From: Methanobacteriota archaeon
GTDB lineage: Archaea; Thermoplasmatota; Poseidoniia; Poseidoniales; Thalassarchaeaceae
Assembly (NCBI GenBank): GCA_018650285.1
Contig: JABIGF010000020.1
Span: 1-64,000, forward strand
Length of the DNA: 64,000 nt
Direction: 5' to 3'
The position numbers and the translations under genes were made by a program. Positions 49,501 through 55,376 of this stretch are shown here, in pieces (position 1 is the first letter of the stretch; every line of letters starts with the position of its first letter). Below the pieces are notes generated by a model, which made no database searches, was not told the origin of the DNA, and saw only the letters and a program-made list of their open reading frames with translations.

Positions 49501-49735
49501 GGATTACTTTGCTATCCATGCCGCTGATATTTGTCAGATTAAGATTCGCATCATTTCCATGAGTGGAATTAGGACTCGACATATTGAGTGCTGTATCGGC
49601 ACTTGCAGTTGCTGATCCAGTTGCCCAAGCAGGCCCCTTTTTCTGTTCTAATTCAGGTCCATCAAGCATCCCTGCCCATGGAACTGCTAACATCGTCAAA
49701 ACTAGTATTATTGCTGTAATCGTTTTGTTGTTCAT
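40589..49735 (-). CDS. Giant (about 3050-residue) DNRLRE/FN3/Ig-repeat surface protein with Trp-rich tail
   Basis: 3048 residues from ATG 49735, which begins a clean signal peptide (MNNKTITAIILVLTMLAVPWA); ATGs at 49744, 49750 and 49816 are alternatives. Seven DNRLRE/CBM96-like modules alternate with six FN3-like modules through about residue 2200. The former open with 'xDTYI/DTWI' and end 'RPxLVxxY'; the latter open 'PTLxWxxxG'. About seven Ig-like repeats (2205-2900) follow. A membrane helix at about 2931-2957 precedes an extremely acidic Tyr/Asp/Glu-rich tail ending DEDGTEWWEDDQGVWYY. Dense N-x-S/T sequons suggest heavy glycosylation. It is the largest gene here and the upstream member of the three-gene family. 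A polysaccharide-binding or adhesive surface fibre is inferred. Confidence 0.9.
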   Translation of the reverse strand: MNNKTITAIILVLTMLAVPWAGMLDGPELEQKKGPAWATGSATASADTALNMSSPNSTHGNDANLNLTNISGMDSKVILTFPITSPNGPVTSSGSIESATLTIYRTSGMGQGSLYAYAAPLETNYDEGNATWFNKTNNTTWQLPGAYGANDSGQWEPRSSSFAAGSSSISLNVTSIAQQALASNNTEMDFIVSILGMGMITIASSEHPTTAKRPSVTFVYAIAPPASGSAIVKDSPADGSAPQTGAFLLTADTTPTLGWTGLNGTGVEIQISKSSNFRDFDDEDWHFTSWSTSGFSMSGANGTYTIPSGSSLDMGMPAYWRIRASKTNQLSDWQMGHFIVPFINATNNGNSTATFELYRDSLAVDSGTIHDAWLLSGSPNLAGGATDNMWVGNSNNTSRDDMAVMLHVDLDQTGLHSNATILSAYMNLRRTDRQGDAWISIHQYEQTNWSEDDATWNNATANQNWDAGQLLKGMGHSLDVQNGNKSGPTFSFDVTSSVQEYLRGVYQGNTDDGISYLLQSAGANNEWARFAGSEEPAMTYRPKMVITYAWGDGQGPTDTVTVQSPLDGQGVWSIVNNNNLTADLTPTLNWSSTGHTTDDVRIEFAGNKDFTEGPLYRIDSRDSNSGINKSTGTFDVPSTWGVDYGEDYYWRVRWVDDGDWGDFDSTRGFFVSSINSTWVSNNTWEFRLRHSNASNTIDEPYCGDTYIDSLGPNSNNDQGELSITSSQYTLFGCNTQSHNLPSGLAVVDAELRMKTSFVTGTVDASAYGLNNHLWKEDEATWENYNANGNWSIFGAGGNDRGQLLDSETISSSSNWITWNVTTAVQNSMRWNVPSDFVVMGIGSGQAAMYDKENAGSAADYPELVITYRPGSMAVPDPPTLTSPINGVWSVTTGMLIAPEERPTLTWNHTGSIPANGWVVELDTAPTFDSNNLSIARSWVQINDFDATNRTYTPASNLTTSQVWYWRVRGSSQTNQLGNWSMSANFVVPNIESGSIDANNSYIIIRPGAAVAAQSIPSVPDTWITSGANRNQTHSTSNTLVVGCESGECPKTAMLSFPLSELPQPSNSRIVGAELGLWAFSVNTTISGDAPRISVHRTMRNWNGSANGLSWNGDNSNNSTSLWSQQGGIGSGDIGPISDIGSPTASAWFNLNVTEIVHNTITDGDTNVNMTLRSDTNAYSEAMFYGSDYTWSSSRPVLKLWYRNGTGTAASVTPTLAWPNNGEITWDNSSHALGSDPAPILKWTQPNSSSYADDWRLFIYNDTSDVRDGYQIFDSRYDTGFNIGNFQYQTWTPPSNFTYDAEQRWFVQTIKDDIYGERSSSFTFNVPNALGYELNSTDARLRVNEGGALTSQALPVSFADTYLDSYQSTTNRGNNALMSVGRSPSTFSSSYYSWSVIRINISSLPVPNPWEVISADLELYCSNCATGTGNSVVVTAHQLLSDFDEMQATHNQRYTNSSWPNPAVGGVVDSITVMGTGWYGWNITQLMQAARSRGDDTVLIALQGSSTSGTIVKQFHSSEFSNIQLRPVLNITHRIGTQWIPSDATNPVPGSTSTLWQPGEARPTGRNPVVVQWSHPSPSNVTSWQIQLSSDARYMPSTTNSLDSSDSMTYDGTFTTNPLSYAIDTQDLPPGWSGWPDAWLYWRIRPAIGDSLGNWTDGGEFRVPADQGSDDGLGNHTVTMYRGSVFSTSGMLPTIPDTWIDSTPNAGTTTPQSTNTTLAVGNSPFQSGQESVALIQFDLGELPFPQTMLATTVSLRMYRAGYSVSGSATVAIHECNSFSETSTWSTFSLSTNCNSTAASTLSQSNSGFGGTWYDWDVTSIVQAAGYNGTISMAIRATNYTGYLQFASSETGSASYRPQLVIGYVDNQNGTTPPVTPVLSWPTDQQVIYSISQYDDFLLDAPVRPSLSWNDAGDTSGYIVRMWNSTISNMFNSWNTTSSQGTFNNTAGTASFTPGWDLEEGGVYYWNIQGINGSILGPRSSTWAFAIGNPNTQSLGNNIWTATFQEGNDVEEFNHPLVGDTYISEGNPSTNYQTDSLKVGEGCTGGPSSSEMCSAIIQIDLSQIPLTGDSRAHSGRLAVWVDSTDSPTSTWIDITAYALLNGNFAEDQANWQQASLGNNWATAGMGAGSDISTIALGTARVSSTTSGWVYFDISGALAANVNGTFSIALIGSAEPVPTVTAQFTATFASSESTNTVHRPTLVFNYTSVFDISLTGAATTTADTAVQMTATLQDVDNTTISGTVEWTTSNGVIDSNGLFTPDQTGNVTIQARFGRVIVSHVIIVQPGLPQQLIGGPAVSEITSDETVSLWFEVLDDNNNLVPGVALSFAITNGSILQGNSHTTPVGAITYMPWNTGIQWVNVSWSGGSLSLQITVTEGVPDYIVMSGYSSIPAGETRDFNWTAYDAHDNPVTPIRLLSVNWTVEDGNITQVGGYTADKVGFWNVTLNTGYGLSVSQNVETTHGAIYQLEVNATANALTADDEITIETVRIDIRGNRLNITLPASAWVISNGTLFEESPVRWTPWAAATQSIDATLEGLTTRIIISVTHGEAVGVDIRTTSGDTLTSGDSGTIDAYNYDQYGNEWIGAIETWVINEPMADQNWLIPSSAYADFEAVTVGTWTITATYIHQETTAMTDSISFTVEPGPLASIILTGHGSQLTADDSLALNPITRDQNSNFLTTDMLRWFIWDATSPTAQPPACIDWGNELTTTLQANGHEWEAAEEGTWIICAISGSYQTTVEVTVSHGVAAVLYHVESANTLVAGASISIEITAADSDGNVFAIDVAWDGSPASDFTDEAEMGVYSWHGTTVGSFSLEYTYADLTGIWGVSVTPSTLETLEMTISPSLTVAQQSTITIDVDAFDAFGNEIDVPDSAVVYHGGEQHIVTKKTNSQWQIYMLDAGESEVTVVAEEKYDSEKVMVEQTVLGFFEEGGTLYYIGAGLLVLALMGVIATLVVLLRKAGYDDEDEYDELYDDVEGGYDDGDAFYEGGYDEPVTDSGYGGEEETHTDSGSEEGEQDISVDEDGTEWWEDDQGVWYYRSVDMDDWEVWEE

Positions 49736-49767
49736 TTGCCTCATCCTCATGACAATCCTTGACGGGG

Positions 49768-49823
49768 AAGCGGTGTTAGCCTTAACCGCTTTCGGCGTCG
49801 GGACTATGCTACGCATAGGTCCC
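49768..49823. promoter_or_regulatory. Two imperfect inverted repeats in the divergent rfcS/giant-gene promoter region
   Basis: The first repeat has AAGCGGT-TTA paired with TTAACCGCTT (49768-49791, one bulge). The second pairs GGGACTATGC with GCATAGGTCCC (49800-49823, one extra G). They fill the middle of the 169-base space between the start codons of the giant surface gene and rfcS. They may be operators or leader hairpins of either transcript. Confidence 0.3.
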
Positions 49824-49904
49824 GTTCAAAGATGATTGATTCAAAACCCCTCAGTCACAATGGTTATCGGCGGCCGGTTAAAGGCGGTATCCGGACGGGG
49901 TCTC

Positions 49905-50861
49905 ATGGCTAAGATGTGGGTTGAAAAACATCGCCCTCAAACGGTCAATGATATCCGTGGCCAGCCTGCTGTAATCGGTAGACTGAAAGCCTACGCGGAG
50001 CAAGGAACTTTTCCTCACTTACTTTTCGCAGGCCCACCTGGGACAGGAAAGACAACTGCTGCAATTGCGTTGACGCGGGACGTTTTCAAAGACGCATTTA
50101 ATGACAACATTTTGGAGATGAATGCCAGCGATGAGCGTGGTTTAGACAGTATTCGTAACAAAGTCAAGCATTTCGCCAAGACCGCGGCGCTAAGTGGGGC
50201 GACATTTAAGGTTATTTTCCTCGATGAAGCAGACGCTTTGACGTCTGATGCACAGGGTGCTTTGAGGCGAATCATGGAGCAGTATTCTGAGACCTGCCGA
50301 TTCATACTTTCTTGTAATTATTCAAGCAAGGTAATTGAGCCAATTCAATCACGTTGTGCGGTATTCAGATTCAGGCCATTAGCGAATGATCAAATCGCCC
50401 TCCAAATCACCGATATTGCGAAATCAGAAGGGGTGAAGTTGGATGATGATGCAAAGGATGCAATTATCCATGTTAGCCTAGGTGATTTGCGTAAAGCAAT
50501 TACCGCTTTACAGGTGGCCGCTTCACTTGACAAACATGTGACACGCGCTCTAATTTACGAGACGACAGCAACAGCTCCGCCTGAACAATTACATGCATTT
50601 CTTCTCGCTTGTAAAAGGGATGGGTTCCATCCCGCTAGAAGGAGATTGCAGACTATTTTAGACAAATATGGACTGGCTGGGACGGATTTTATCAATCAGT
50701 TGCACCGTGCAATGTTTGATGCTGAATTCTTAGAAGAAAGTCACAAATTAGAATTGACTGAGGCGCTTGCTCATGTTGATTTTAGATTGGTTGAAGGTGG
50801 CGGTGAAGCACTACAATTGGATGCAATGTGCTCTAAGATTTGCCGACTATTAGCCGATTGA
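49905..50861 (+). CDS. rfcS: Replication factor C small subunit (clamp loader)
   Basis: 318 residues from ATG 49905 (MAKMWVEKHRP), the usual start for the archaeal protein; the frame is open 69 bases upstream but that part has no homology pattern. Walker A is GPPGTGKT at 43-50, Walker B FLDEAD at 105-110, and the SRC arginine-finger motif lies at 149-151. Sensor 1 is SCNYSSK. The C-terminal collar domain follows. With the large subunit it loads PCNA onto primed DNA using ATP. No intein is present, unlike some archaeal RFC genes. It is divergent from the giant surface-protein gene. Confidence 0.96.
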   Translation: MAKMWVEKHRPQTVNDIRGQPAVIGRLKAYAEQGTFPHLLFAGPPGTGKTTAAIALTRDVFKDAFNDNILEMNASDERGLDSIRNKVKHFAKTAALSGATFKVIFLDEADALTSDAQGALRRIMEQYSETCRFILSCNYSSKVIEPIQSRCAVFRFRPLANDQIALQITDIAKSEGVKLDDDAKDAIIHVSLGDLRKAITALQVAASLDKHVTRALIYETTATAPPEQLHAFLLACKRDGFHPARRRLQTILDKYGLAGTDFINQLHRAMFDAEFLEESHKLELTEALAHVDFRLVEGGGEALQLDAMCSKICRLLAD

Positions 50862-50941
50862 GAACATAGAATGGTTCACTTTCATTTTCATTTCTCTCCC
50901 CCACAGAAAATGGGGTCTACTAAGATTCATTGACCCAATAT

Positions 50942-51136
50942 ATGGGACAAGACAACAGCCACTATTGGTTTGGAGATTTAATCGCATATACGGTTGCAGC
51001 ACCGTTAGTAAGGAGATGGCGAGATATAAAAATTGCAGAAAGGACAAAAATTGAAAGGTTTAGGTGTAAAATAGCACCTATCCTTATTGAAGTAAAAACA
51101 CTTCATAATGACTTGTTACTGCCTGCTTGGTGTTGA
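50942..51136 (+). CDS. Small hypothetical ORF
   Basis: A 64-residue frame from ATG 50942 that fills the gap between rfcS and the convergent membrane-protein gene, ending one base from that gene's stop. It has an N-terminal GDLIAYTVAAPLV hydrophobic stretch followed by a basic, amphipathic helix (RRWRDIKIAERTKIERF). No ribosome site is clear. The composition looks protein-like, but the length is short enough to be chance; a TTG at 50930 could add four residues. Confidence 0.4.
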   Translation: MGQDNSHYWFGDLIAYTVAAPLVRRWRDIKIAERTKIERFRCKIAPILIEVKTLHNDLLLPAWC

Positions 51137-51137
51137 T

Positions 51138-52049
51138 TTAGACAACATTCAGGCCATATTCAATTACACGAGTGTTTACCCATGGGTCTCCTTGTTCAAC
51201 AAGAGTGACAACTATGTGATAATCACCTGCTTGTAAATTGCCAAGATTTATTGCAACACATACATCATAATCATGTGTGGTGATTTTATTTTGTTGAGAT
51301 GCTCTCAGTCCATCCCACATTTCTTCACATTGAGCATTGTCTTTTACAGTCCCATTAGCCATCTCAATGGCACTCTCGTTTGGTGCATTTAATTTTGATG
51401 TCACACTAATTTCTGCCACATTTGGGTCTGTATTATCATTAACTGAGAATAGCATCCATGCCTCTCCTGTACTACCGTTCAAGTCTAATGTAAATGCTCC
51501 TTTTGAACTAGTCAAATTGTCGTTATCAATCAACACATCTTCTCCATCAACTATGATGACAGTCATTTTTCCAGCAATGTCTGGTGCCCCGATATCGCCA
51601 ATTGGGGGGTTAATCAAAATAAATGAAAGAGCCAACCAAGTGAAGATATACAGCATTCCCCCGCGGAACCAATTACCAAAAGTATAGCGAGATTTGTAGG
51701 GTTCGGGCACAATTACCTTATGCAGAGATGGTATTATCCACACTAGGGTTACAGGTAGGAACCAAAGTACTGATTTTGGCCCTTCCATGCCTGGCATCAT
51801 TACATATCTCATGAGAAGAGCAATGGCGGTACCGAATGCTAAGACAAGCCACATTGAGATGGCGTCAGCCTTTTCTTTTTCGACATGGTCTTTTGGGTCA
51901 AAGTTTTCAATCCCAAGTTTCCCTCCTGGGCGACTCTTTTTATCGCCTTTTTCACGTTGCTTTCGCCGCTTTTCAGCCCGCGCCGCTTGCATCGCCGTGT
52001 TTAGGTCAACCATCTGCTTCGCCCTCGCCGAGGGCATGCCGCCTATCAT
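51138..52049 (-). CDS. Membrane protein of unknown function
   Basis: 303 residues. A basic, Lys/Arg-rich cytoplasmic N-terminus (residues 8-45) with coiled-coil character is followed by three hydrophobic segments (about 65-85, 95-112 and 130-150). A predicted extracytoplasmic beta-rich domain of about 150 residues carries many N-x-S/T sites and two Cys. The family is not recognised. Start could be ATG 52049, 52037 or, further in, MVDLN. It is transcribed away from the tRNA-Met gene 93 bases on. Confidence 0.72.
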   Translation of the reverse strand: MIGGMPSARAKQMVDLNTAMQAARAEKRRKQREKGDKKSRPGGKLGIENFDPKDHVEKEKADAISMWLVLAFGTAIALLMRYVMMPGMEGPKSVLWFLPVTLVWIIPSLHKVIVPEPYKSRYTFGNWFRGGMLYIFTWLALSFILINPPIGDIGAPDIAGKMTVIIVDGEDVLIDNDNLTSSKGAFTLDLNGSTGEAWMLFSVNDNTDPNVAEISVTSKLNAPNESAIEMANGTVKDNAQCEEMWDGLRASQQNKITTHDYDVCVAINLGNLQAGDYHIVVTLVEQGDPWVNTRVIEYGLNVV

Positions 52050-52142
52050 TAGTTCGCTCTAGTGAAGATGGCTTGGGCTACTGTTATTCTCAATTGATTG
52101 CCCGAATCGTTCAAAGAGGGTCTGCCGGTCGGCGAGTTCATT

Positions 52143-52274
52143 GCCGGGGTGGCGTAGTTGGTGGCGCGTCGGACTCATAGGGTAGCCAGAAATGGCAGAA
52201 CGGTGAGCGCTATACTCCCCTGAGGTGTCTGAGACATCCGAAGGTCGCGGGTTCGAGCCCCGCTCCCGGCACCA
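52143..52274 (+). tRNA. Elongator tRNA-Met (anticodon CAT) with intron and encoded CCA
   Basis: The exons fold perfectly. Acceptor stem GCCGGGG pairs with TCCCGGC, the D-stem is GCGT/GCGC, and the anticodon stem TCGGA/TCCGA surrounds loop CTCATAA. The T-arm is GCGGG-TTCGAGC-CCCGC, with discriminator A and a genomic CCA at 52272-52274. The anticodon CAT is at 52176-52178. A 56-base intron sits at the canonical position between tRNA nucleotides 37 and 38. The G1-C72 end and the overall sequence are those of elongator rather than initiator tRNA; an isoleucine tRNA read with a modified C34 cannot be ruled out from sequence alone. Confidence 0.93.
52180..52235 (+). other. tRNA-Met intron with canonical bulge-helix-bulge splice motif
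   Basis: The 4-base-pair central helix is 52174-52177 (CTCA) with 52230-52233 (TGAG). Three-base bulges lie at 52178-52180 and 52234-52236. Archaeal splicing endonuclease cuts after the second base of each bulge, giving exactly the exon ends at 52179 and 52236 required by the cloverleaf. An outer intron helix (52181-52183 with 52227-52229) extends the motif. Confidence 0.9.
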
Positions 52275-52326
52275 TTAATTCTATCACAATATAGGGGTTT
52301 TATTTCAAATTCCATGCGTCGGTTTG

Positions 52327-53706
52327 ATGGACTATATCGGCACCGGATGGAATATGGTTGAGTCAAGCGAGGTCCCAAATGTTGGTTCTCGCGTGAAACT
52401 TATTGTCAATACATGGAACGGCTCAAGTGAGGTCGAGGGTGTTCTTCTTGCACCTACTACACAGGAACATATTACAGTGAAATTAGTGAATGGATACAAT
52501 GCAACCCACTCTATTTCTTCAATAGAATCAATTGAAAATTTAGGTGAACTTCCCAATATTGTAGGAGATTCTACAGTGGTTGTGGTTGATCATTCACTCC
52601 CAATTGTTCACATTCTTCACACAGGAGGCACAATCGCTTCAAAGGTAGATTATACGACTGGGGCTGTGTCGGCTAGGTTTGAGCCAGAAGAATTACTTGC
52701 TGCTGTGCCTGAATTAGCATCAATAGCTCAAATCGAAACGAAAAAACTCGGGAATATGTGGTCTGATGACATTCGGCCACAGCATTGGAATCGTATGGCT
52801 GAGGCCGCATCGTCTTCTTTTGAAGAGGGTGCTGTTGGAGTAGTAATTACTCATGGGACAGATACGATGCACATATCTTCTGCCGCTTTGGCATTTGCAT
52901 TTTCAGGTTCAGGCGGCCGCCCTGCAGGACGAATCGCATTCACTGGTTCTCAGCGTTCTTCAGACCGTGGTTCATCAGATGGTGCTGAAAATTTGATTGC
53001 AGCAGTTCACTGGGCGGCTTATGGGCCCACGCCAACAGGTGTACGTGATTCAACTGTTATTGTCATGCATGATTCAGCAGATGATGGCGTGATTTCAGTT
53101 AATTTCGGTGGTGCTGTCAGAAAAAACCACTCTTCAAAGCGGGAAGCATTTTCTTCAGTTAATCAAACACCAATAGCCACAATTTCTTCAAATCGTAATG
53201 AGATTTCAATGTCTATTTCTAGCGATTACGGCTCTTCAGATGCAATTGCAGCCCGACCTATTAGTAAACCAGTTCCATTTGATTGTGATGTTAAAATCTT
53301 ACAATTAATTGCTGGACCACATCTACAGGCTGACCAAATTGTTCACGCTGCAAAGAATGGTTACGGTGGTATTTTGTTTTGGGGCACTGGATTAGGGCAC
53401 CTTCCTATTGATGACCCAGGTGATGCTCCAGAAAATACAGAGGTAAAGGAAGCGTTGTCAAAATATGTTGCTGATGGTGGCGTGGCTGTTATCACAACAC
53501 AGTGTTTAGCAGGGCCAGTCCATCTTGATGTTTATTCAAAGGGGCGTGACCAGCAGGATTTGGGTGTTCTTGGGCATGGTACTAATTTCATACCAGAGGT
53601 TGCTATGGTAAAATTACACTACTTATTGAGCCGAGAAATGTCTAGTGAAAAAGTTGCTCTTGCATGGTCTGAAAACTTAGTCGGAGAAAACCCGTCAAGT
53701 ATTTAA
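52327..53706 (+). CDS. gatD: Glu-tRNA(Gln) amidotransferase subunit D
   Basis: 459 residues. An N-terminal beta-barrel domain (about 20-75, with VKLVNGYNATH) precedes an L-asparaginase-type domain. HTGGTIASK near 100 holds the first catalytic Thr, THGTDTMH near 178 the second, and FTGSQRSSDRGSSDG a third loop. GatD releases ammonia from glutamine for GatE, which converts Glu-tRNA(Gln) to Gln-tRNA(Gln); the GatDE pair is confined to Archaea, so this gene is a good marker of the domain. The start is ATG 52327 (a TTG just before is in frame). GatE is not in this window. A T-rich palindromic terminator follows immediately. Confidence 0.96.
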   Translation: MDYIGTGWNMVESSEVPNVGSRVKLIVNTWNGSSEVEGVLLAPTTQEHITVKLVNGYNATHSISSIESIENLGELPNIVGDSTVVVVDHSLPIVHILHTGGTIASKVDYTTGAVSARFEPEELLAAVPELASIAQIETKKLGNMWSDDIRPQHWNRMAEAASSSFEEGAVGVVITHGTDTMHISSAALAFAFSGSGGRPAGRIAFTGSQRSSDRGSSDGAENLIAAVHWAAYGPTPTGVRDSTVIVMHDSADDGVISVNFGGAVRKNHSSKREAFSSVNQTPIATISSNRNEISMSISSDYGSSDAIAARPISKPVPFDCDVKILQLIAGPHLQADQIVHAAKNGYGGILFWGTGLGHLPIDDPGDAPENTEVKEALSKYVADGGVAVITTQCLAGPVHLDVYSKGRDQQDLGVLGHGTNFIPEVAMVKLHYLLSREMSSEKVALAWSENLVGENPSSI

Positions 53707-53752
53707 TTTTTCAATTGAAAAATTAATTTTCCAATTGCTCTTTTTTATTTAT
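53703..53752 (+). terminator. AT-rich palindrome and T-run after gatD
   Basis: A perfect 24-base palindrome at 53703-53726 overlaps the gatD stop codon (arms TTAATTTTTCAA and complement). It is followed by a T-rich stretch CTCTTTTTTATTTA (53738-53751). Archaeal termination mainly needs the T-run, so this is a probable terminator for gatD. Confidence 0.6.
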
Positions 53753-53760
53753 TGACAACC

Positions 53761-53788
53761 GCTACGGTGATTCACCGTCACGCTACGG
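53761..53788. promoter_or_regulatory. Inverted and direct repeat just upstream of the acyl-CoA carboxylase gene
   Basis: ACGGTGA-T-TCACCGT (53764-53778) is a perfect 7-base inverted repeat. It is flanked by two direct copies of GCTACGG (53761-53767 and 53782-53788), the second running into the ribosome site GGAGGG. The position directly before the start at 53799 fits a repressor operator or leader hairpin. Confidence 0.4.
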
Positions 53789-53798
53789 AGGGTAGTTG

Positions 53799-55364
53799 AT
53801 GGCAGCAGTACCTCCGCCGCCAAGCGACTCCACAGAGGAGTTACTGTTGCGTCGAAAAAGGTCACTTGCTGGTGGCGGCCAAGCAAAAGTGGATCAACTT
53901 AGAGCAAGTGGTAGAAGAACAGCACGAGAACGGGTTGACACCCTTCTTGATGAAGGCTCATTTGTAGAAATAGATAGTTTTGTCACTCATCGAAATGAAG
54001 AGTTCAATCTACACATGCATCCCATTGAAGGGGATGGTGTTGTTTGCGGTCATGGCACTGTTGATGGACGTCGAATATTTTGTTTCGCCCAAGACTTTTC
54101 TGTTTTTGGCGGCTCAATGGGTGAAATGCACGCTTTGAAAATTGCTAAAGTTGCCGAAATGGCCGAACGTGCAAGAATCCCACTCGTTGGCATTTGGGAT
54201 GGCGGGGGTCAACGCGCCCACGATGGAGTACATTCATTGGCTGGGACAGGGGAACTTCTAGACCGCCTTGTTGCTTGTAGTGGAAGGATACCAATGTTCA
54301 GTCTCGTACTAGGTTCGGTTGTCGGCGCTTCTGCATTAGCGGCAGGTTTAGCTGATTTCGTCATACTAGGGCATGAATATGGGCAACTATTCCTTTCTAG
54401 TCCCCTTGAAACAGAGGAGACAGTCTCTGGTGAGATGACTCCTCATGAACTTGGAGGCGCTGAACTTCATGCAAGCCGTTCTGGAATCGCTTGCTTGATT
54501 GCAGAAGACGAAGACGATGCCACCGACATTGTCTCAGAATTACTTTCATTTTTGCCTGACCACTGTTTAGCAGAACCACCAATCTCGGAGAGTGAAGATG
54601 AACCGCTTCGCATCTGTGAGTCATTAGAACAAGTAATTCCAGATGATGCTAATCACCCTTATGATATCCGTAAAGTAATTCTTGAAATTTCTGATGACAA
54701 TCACTTTCTTGAGTTATTTGAATCGTATGCTGACAACATTATTGTTGGTTTTTCTCGTCTAGATGGGGCTACAATTGGAATCATTGCAAACCAACCCAAA
54801 GTATTGGCTGGTTGTCTAGATATTGATGCTAGTATCAAGGCGGCTCGTTTCATTCGAACTTGTGATTGTTTCAACATCCCTCTTCTCACTTTAGTGGATG
54901 TGCCTGGGTTCTTGCCTGGTACTGTGCAAGAGTGGGGTGGAATAATTCGCCACGGGGCAAAATTACTCTATGCATATGCAGAAGCGACCGTTCCCAAAAT
55001 GACAGTTGTGACCAGAAAGGCTTACGGCGGTGCTTATTTGGCGATGTCGTGCAAACATTTGCGCTCTGATTTCAATGTGGCTTGGCCGACAGGAGAGTTG
55101 GCAGTGATGGGTGCAGAGGGTGCTGTCAATATCATTCACCGCCGCGAATTGAAAAGTGCAGAAGACCCCGAAAACACTTACCTTGAGTTGGTTTCAGATT
55201 ACAAAGAAAAGTTTGGCGACCCCTATGTGGCGGCTAGAAACGGTTGGTTAGATGATGTCATCGAACCGGCTGAAACTAGAATCCGTCTCGTCAGGGCTTT
55301 ACGCCTATTGAGAAACAAGAGAGAATGGACTCCGCCCAAAAAACATGGAAATATTCCACTTTAA
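53799..55364 (+). CDS. pccB: Acyl-CoA carboxylase, carboxyltransferase (beta) subunit
   Basis: 521 residues, the full length for the family. It transfers carboxyl from carboxybiotin to an acyl-CoA. The N-terminal half has RTARERVDTLLDEGSF, FCFAQDFSVFGGS and WDGGGQRAHDGV. The C-terminal half has LVDVPGFLPGT, EWGGIIRHGAKLLYAYAEA, RKAYGGAYLAM and WPTGELAVMGAEGAVNII, the acyl-CoA and biotin sites. At the specificity position (Leu414 in GGAYLAM) the residue is hydrophobic, as in broad-range AccB-type subunits rather than the Asp of strict PccB; this reading is tentative. The ATG has GGAGGG eight bases upstream. The biotin carboxylase/carrier partner is not in this window. Confidence 0.94.
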   Translation: MAAVPPPPSDSTEELLLRRKRSLAGGGQAKVDQLRASGRRTARERVDTLLDEGSFVEIDSFVTHRNEEFNLHMHPIEGDGVVCGHGTVDGRRIFCFAQDFSVFGGSMGEMHALKIAKVAEMAERARIPLVGIWDGGGQRAHDGVHSLAGTGELLDRLVACSGRIPMFSLVLGSVVGASALAAGLADFVILGHEYGQLFLSSPLETEETVSGEMTPHELGGAELHASRSGIACLIAEDEDDATDIVSELLSFLPDHCLAEPPISESEDEPLRICESLEQVIPDDANHPYDIRKVILEISDDNHFLELFESYADNIIVGFSRLDGATIGIIANQPKVLAGCLDIDASIKAARFIRTCDCFNIPLLTLVDVPGFLPGTVQEWGGIIRHGAKLLYAYAEATVPKMTVVTRKAYGGAYLAMSCKHLRSDFNVAWPTGELAVMGAEGAVNIIHRRELKSAEDPENTYLELVSDYKEKFGDPYVAARNGWLDDVIEPAETRIRLVRALRLLRNKREWTPPKKHGNIPL

Positions 55365-55376
55365 TGTCGGATGGGA

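Noticed and set aside
52175-52378. Minus-strand 67-residue frame
   Set aside because: It runs over the tRNA-Met gene and the start of gatD, so it is a shadow.
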